From the NCBI RefSeq assembly GCF_000143415.4, contig NW_003314299.1, positions 718,980 to 782,979 on the forward strand: a stretch of DNA of 64,000 bases. Reading direction: 5' to 3'. How positions within the stretch are numbered: position 1 is the first letter of the stretch; every line of letters begins with the position of its first letter. Source of the stretch: Selaginella moellendorffii. Lineage: Eukaryota; Streptophyta; Lycopodiopsida; Selaginellales; Selaginellaceae. The position numbers were made by a program, and so were the translations under genes. Under the pieces are notes generated by a model. It had not been told where the DNA came from. It saw only the letters and a list, made by a program, of their open reading frames with translations, and did no database searches. Shown here piece after piece: positions 60,859-64,000 of the stretch.

Positions 60859-61825
60859 CTATGTAGAAGCGGCAGCAGCCTTGGCATCGAAGTCGTCAAC
60901 ATAGAACACATCCGGGTGGCCTTTGAAGTGAGCAGCGACAGCATATAGCACGGTGACAGCACCGAGAACCGAGACGATGAGGAAGTTGAACTGGGAGTTT
61001 GCAAGTGACTGGCCGCGGGTCTCATACGCGGGGGCATCACACTTGATACCAGTTTCGGAGCCTTTGCAGCCCAGTGGTACCCAGGATCCATAGAGTGCCA
61101 TGGCGACGACGTAGAACCAGAGTCCCTGGAGAGTGATGGAGATGCCGCTGGCTAAGTCGACGATGAAGCTCTGAGGGAAGGCTGCCCCGAGGCACGAGAA
61201 GAGTATGCAGAGGCCGATGAGGTAGACGAGGAGCTCATGGTATCGTCCTTCCAGGCCGGCGTGCGTGGTGGAGTGGAAGTAGAAGAGCAGGAACTCGGCG
61301 GTGAAGGCCATGCCGGCGATGATGTTGAGAGCTCCCAGTGGAAGATGGAGCACCCTGCGCAAGCAAAAGGCTTTCGAGGTAAGTGAACTCGTCTTTCTCG
61401 ATACAGCTTTTTCTCTTTTTGACTAGCTGCTGATTGGATGAATCGTGTCGAGCAGGGAAAAAAGAGGGAGATACGTACCCGGCAGCTTCGGTGAAGAGCG
61501 CGACGGCGCCGAGCACGAAGAACATGAGGAGCATTGCCGAGTGCTCGAAATTGTTGAGGTGCTTGGCGTTGAGGGCTCCATCGACGAAGTACTGGAAGTG
61601 GGGGGAGTAGAAGAACTCGATGCAGAGGTCGAGGAGGGCGCCGAGGGTGATGATGTAGAGCTCGAGGAAGCGGAGGGAGCCTGTGACCCTGGGGAGGGCG
61701 TGCCAGACGCGGCCCTGGAAGCCCTTTGGGTTGGAAACGTACTTGAGGAGGGAATTGAGGGTGTGCCAGATGCCCACGACCAGGAAGAGCGTGCCTGGGA
61801 CTGCATGGCCTCGGAAAGATCCCAT
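60859..61825 (-). CDS. TMEM45/DUF716 family membrane protein
   Basis: Two exons (61825-61479, 61354-60859) join in frame to 280 residues. The start MGSFRGHAVPGTLFLVVGIW is typical of plant DUF716 proteins. About seven membrane segments are visible, with conserved FEHSAMLLMFFVLGAVALF, FTAEFLLFYFHSTTHAGLEG and HELLVYLIGLCILFSCLGAA. Family members are multi-pass proteins of unknown biochemical function, some linked to plant defence. Length and start are normal. It is convergent with the deubiquitinase gene, with only 136 bases between stop codons. Two GNATATNC sites lie 160-182 bases upstream. Confidence 0.9.
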
Positions 61826-62190
61826 GGATTCCAATTGGGCGGGTGGCACAGCAGGCAAGGATTGTGATTTGCGCGGACCAAATGATGGACCCAATCAATC
61901 CTGATCCGCGTTGCGCGCCGCCGCCATCATCACTTCCACACCGGCCGCCTTTTTCTTTTTTTTTTCTTGTTCTTGTTGCTGACAGAATATACTATCTTAG
62001 AATATTCTTTTGTATATTAAAAGCATTTTAGGGTTTTACAGGTGGACCCCATCCTGGTAAATTGAAAATTCTTAGATAAATAACAAAGTTATTGCTAATT
62101 TAAGTTTCTAACTTATTTGTGCCTTTAGTTTTATTAATCATAAAATATATGTGAAATAGTAGGTTTTACATTATAATAGGTATATATATG
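61826..62190. promoter_or_regulatory. Promoter of the DUF716 gene and AT-rich flank of the retrotransposon
   Basis: Contains GAATATAC at 61985-61992 and GAATATTC at 62000-62007. From about 62050 the DNA is AT-rich with no gene. Confidence 0.45.
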
Positions 62191-62597
62191 TGTGAGGGCC
62201 AAGTGTACGGCTACAATGCCATATACTAATATTAGCGTAGTGGATTTTGGTAGCCGTCGGATTGGTTTCAATCCGGACCACTCGCTCTTGTATATAAGCT
62301 AGGGTTTTTGGGCTAATTGATATGCACATTTCTGTATTCCCTTTTCATATTCCATGCACTCACATTGGTGGAGTTGAGGGGCACCTTTGATTGTCCCTGG
62401 GGAGTGCTTGGATTTGGGATTTCGGTTTAGATCTAGCTTTTGCATTGTCTAGATCTAGTTTTTTCCATTTCCTTTCTTTTGTTCTTTCCTTTCAGGATTT
62501 TGGTTTAGATATAGCTTTTTGCATTGTCTAGATCTACCATTTCTTTCCAGCTTTTTGTCATTTTTCTTCTTTTGCTCTTTCTTTTTCATTCATTTTC

Positions 62598-63530
62598 ATG
62601 GCCGATCCGCAATCTCCTCCTTTGACTCTAGAGCAGCAGTTGGTTCAATTGCTTGATGCTATGCGCTTGCAGTTGAACAACCAAACTCAGTTGATGGCGG
62701 CGTTCACGGCACATGGTACAACTCCTCCTGCTTTTGGTGCCAATCCTCGCGTTCGGCCGGAGTTCTTTCGTGGGAATCCTGGGGATGATGTGTACCATTG
62801 GTTCGATCACTTCACGGTGATTGCCACATATCATTCTTGGGATGATGCTCGACGTTTGCGTGAGTTCCCCACATGTCTCCAAAGGATGGCATTGCAGTGG
62901 TACAATGGATTGAGCGTAGCTACTCGTGGCGATTGGAGTGTTCTTCCGGACGTCTTCAAACGCGCCTTCAGACACGCCGACGATTGTGATGATGCCTTCC
63001 AACAATTGCATCGTCTTCACCAAGGGCCATCTGAGTCGGTGATGCAATTTGGCGTTCGTTTCCGAAGTCTTTTGCTTCGTGCGGAGCCAAATATGTCGGA
63101 GCGGATCAAGCTAGGAATGCTGTGGCCAGCACTTCGTCAAGATCTTGTCGGACTTGTGCATGCACTTGCTCCTGCCACTCTTGACGATGCTCTTCGCTTG
63201 GCACAACGTTATGAGACGTCGCCTCTTCCACTTCTTGCTACACGTCCTTCAGCTCCACTTCCTATGAGTGATGGTCCTGTTCCCATGGAGGTTGATGCTG
63301 CTGCTACTCGAGTCCAAGGACAAGGGCGAGGACGTGGTCGTGGCCGTGACGTTCGTTGCTGGGTGTGTGATGAAGTTGGTCATACTTATCGGCGTTGTCG
63401 GCGCTTTCCGGATTGGCGACCTCCATTTCCTGGGTGGAGACCTTGGCGTCAGCAACGTCCCGTTGGTGCTGCTGCGGTGGAAGGTTTGGATACCGAGGTG
63501 CATTCGGGAAACGAGGAGTCGCGCGAGTAA
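62598..63530 (+). CDS. Retrotransposon Gag protein
   Basis: 310 residues from the ATG at 62598. The gag core reads PEFFRGNPGDDVYHWFDHFT, LQRMALQWYNGL and ESVMQFGVRFRSLLLRAEPN, typical of the Ty3/Gypsy retrotransposon gag domain (capsid part). An RG-rich stretch precedes a CCHC zinc knuckle (CWVCDEVGHTYRRC). The frame ends soon after the knuckle; the protease lies in the next frame. Gag packages element RNA in particles. The frame is intact although the element behind it is broken. Confidence 0.85.
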   Translation: MADPQSPPLTLEQQLVQLLDAMRLQLNNQTQLMAAFTAHGTTPPAFGANPRVRPEFFRGNPGDDVYHWFDHFTVIATYHSWDDARRLREFPTCLQRMALQWYNGLSVATRGDWSVLPDVFKRAFRHADDCDDAFQQLHRLHQGPSESVMQFGVRFRSLLLRAEPNMSERIKLGMLWPALRQDLVGLVHALAPATLDDALRLAQRYETSPLPLLATRPSAPLPMSDGPVPMEVDAAATRVQGQGRGRGRGRDVRCWVCDEVGHTYRRCRRFPDWRPPFPGWRPWRQQRPVGAAAVEGLDTEVHSGNEESRE

Positions 63531-63599
63531 TGGAGGAACCTTGCGCGAATAAGTTAGTGACCCCTCCATCTTTCTTTCGGGAGTATCATCAAGGGGTTC

Positions 63600-63960
63600 A
63601 CTCGGCATCGGTTCATCCAGTGTTTACTTTCCAAGCTCGTTTTTATAACAAGAGGTCTCCTATTCTTCTCTCCGTGTTGGTTGATACAGGTTCGAGTTTA
63701 TCTTCTATTGCTCGACCTGTTGCCACACGTTGTCGTCTACACTTGCGTCGTGCGGCGGATCCAGTTTTCATTCTTTATGGCAACGGCCGTACACATGCAT
63801 GTGCACGAGATGAGGCGGACCTGGTTGTGCGTGTGGGCGATCTCGAGCTTGAGTTGTAGTCGTTGCGGGTGGTGCCGAGTCAAGCTTTTGACCTCATTCT
63901 TGGTATGGATTAGTTGCAGCACAATCATGCCAAGTGTGACTTTGAGGCTTCTCCCCCTTG
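63600..63960 (+). pseudogene. Retrotransposon aspartic protease region, interrupted
   Basis: A frame with the retropepsin active-site motif SVLVDTGSSLSSIA (about 63673-63714) runs to a stop at about 63859. The following codons, LRVVPSQAFDLILGMD, are the normal continuation with the ILGMD end motif, then a further stop. The protein is therefore broken by nonsense changes. Confidence 0.65.
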
Positions 63961-64000
63961 TCTCATACTTCCTTATGTTTCATCCATTCCTCTCACTTCC

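Larger units (their letters stand above)
62192..64000 (+). mobile_element. 5' part of a decayed Ty3/Gypsy-type LTR retrotransposon
   Basis: A putative 5' LTR begins TGTGAGGGCC at about 62192 and ends near 62365 (ACTCA), followed by TTGGTGGAGTTGAGGGGCAC where a primer-binding site would be. The gag frame and the protease-like region follow. Stops after 63859 (for example TAG at about 63912 in the frame with LRVVPSQAFDLILGMD) show decay. The element leaves the window before reverse transcriptase; the 3' LTR is not seen, so LTR limits are provisional. Confidence 0.7.

Overview
This is nuclear DNA of a land plant, most likely a lycophyte of the Selaginella moellendorffii type (inference). The genes are plant-specific (CCD7, PsbTn, STELLO, a UDP-xylose transporter, R2R3-MYB, a SLAC1-type channel, HEN1, a long E-type PPR protein). 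Introns are very short, mostly 50-80 bases with clean GT..AG ends. Genes are packed tightly on both strands, and telo-box (AAACCCTA) motifs sit next to many start codons. Twenty-one intact genes were read across introns from splice sites and family conservation.

Layout. 0.5-5.1 kb (+): a phosphoinositide 3-kinase with PH, Ras-binding-like, C2, helical and kinase domains that looks class I-like, although flowering plants have only class III. 5.9-7.3 (+): UDP-xylose transporter. 7.7-9.2 (-): R2R3-MYB. 11.0-14.2 (-): HEN1. 15.1-17.6 (+): STELLO. 17.8-18.4 (-): unrecognised acidic-tailed protein. 18.7-21.2 (-): CCD7. 21.6-24.5 (-): NADPH-cytochrome P450 reductase. 25.1-26.7 (-): SEC11 signal peptidase with a decayed partial copy downstream. 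27.4-30.5 (+): intronless PPR protein. 30.6-31.8 (+): unrecognised protein. 32.1-32.4 (+): PsbTn. 32.7-33.6 (+): intronless CDK-like kinase.

33.7-46.5 kb holds an ancestral IBA57 + SLAC1-type gene pair present twice. In the left copy IBA57 is intact and the channel gene is only a 5' relic; in the right copy IBA57 is decayed and the channel gene is intact. Between the copies lie a broken P-loop-like gene, an 835-base long inverted repeat, and about 3 kb of very AT-rich gene-free DNA.

46.6-49.6 (-): CTP synthase. 49.7-50.6 (-): RRP15-like ribosome biogenesis protein, head-to-head with a small RG-rich protein (+) only 50 bases away. 51.2-52.1 (-): UBC19/20-type E2. 53.2-54.4 (+): unrecognised secreted-type protein whose introns are all phase 1. 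55.0-57.9 (-): large Golgi-type glycosyltransferase with two GT-like modules. 58.8-60.7 (+): USP10/UBP24-type deubiquitinase. 60.9-61.8 (-): TMEM45/DUF716 membrane protein. 62.2 kb to the window end: 5' part of a decayed Ty3/Gypsy-type LTR retrotransposon.

The genes are mostly independent housekeeping loci. Three touch Golgi and cell-wall glycosylation (UDP-xylose transporter, STELLO, GT). Several promoters carry one to four copies of GNATATNC, the PHR1 binding-site consensus, close to the start codon.
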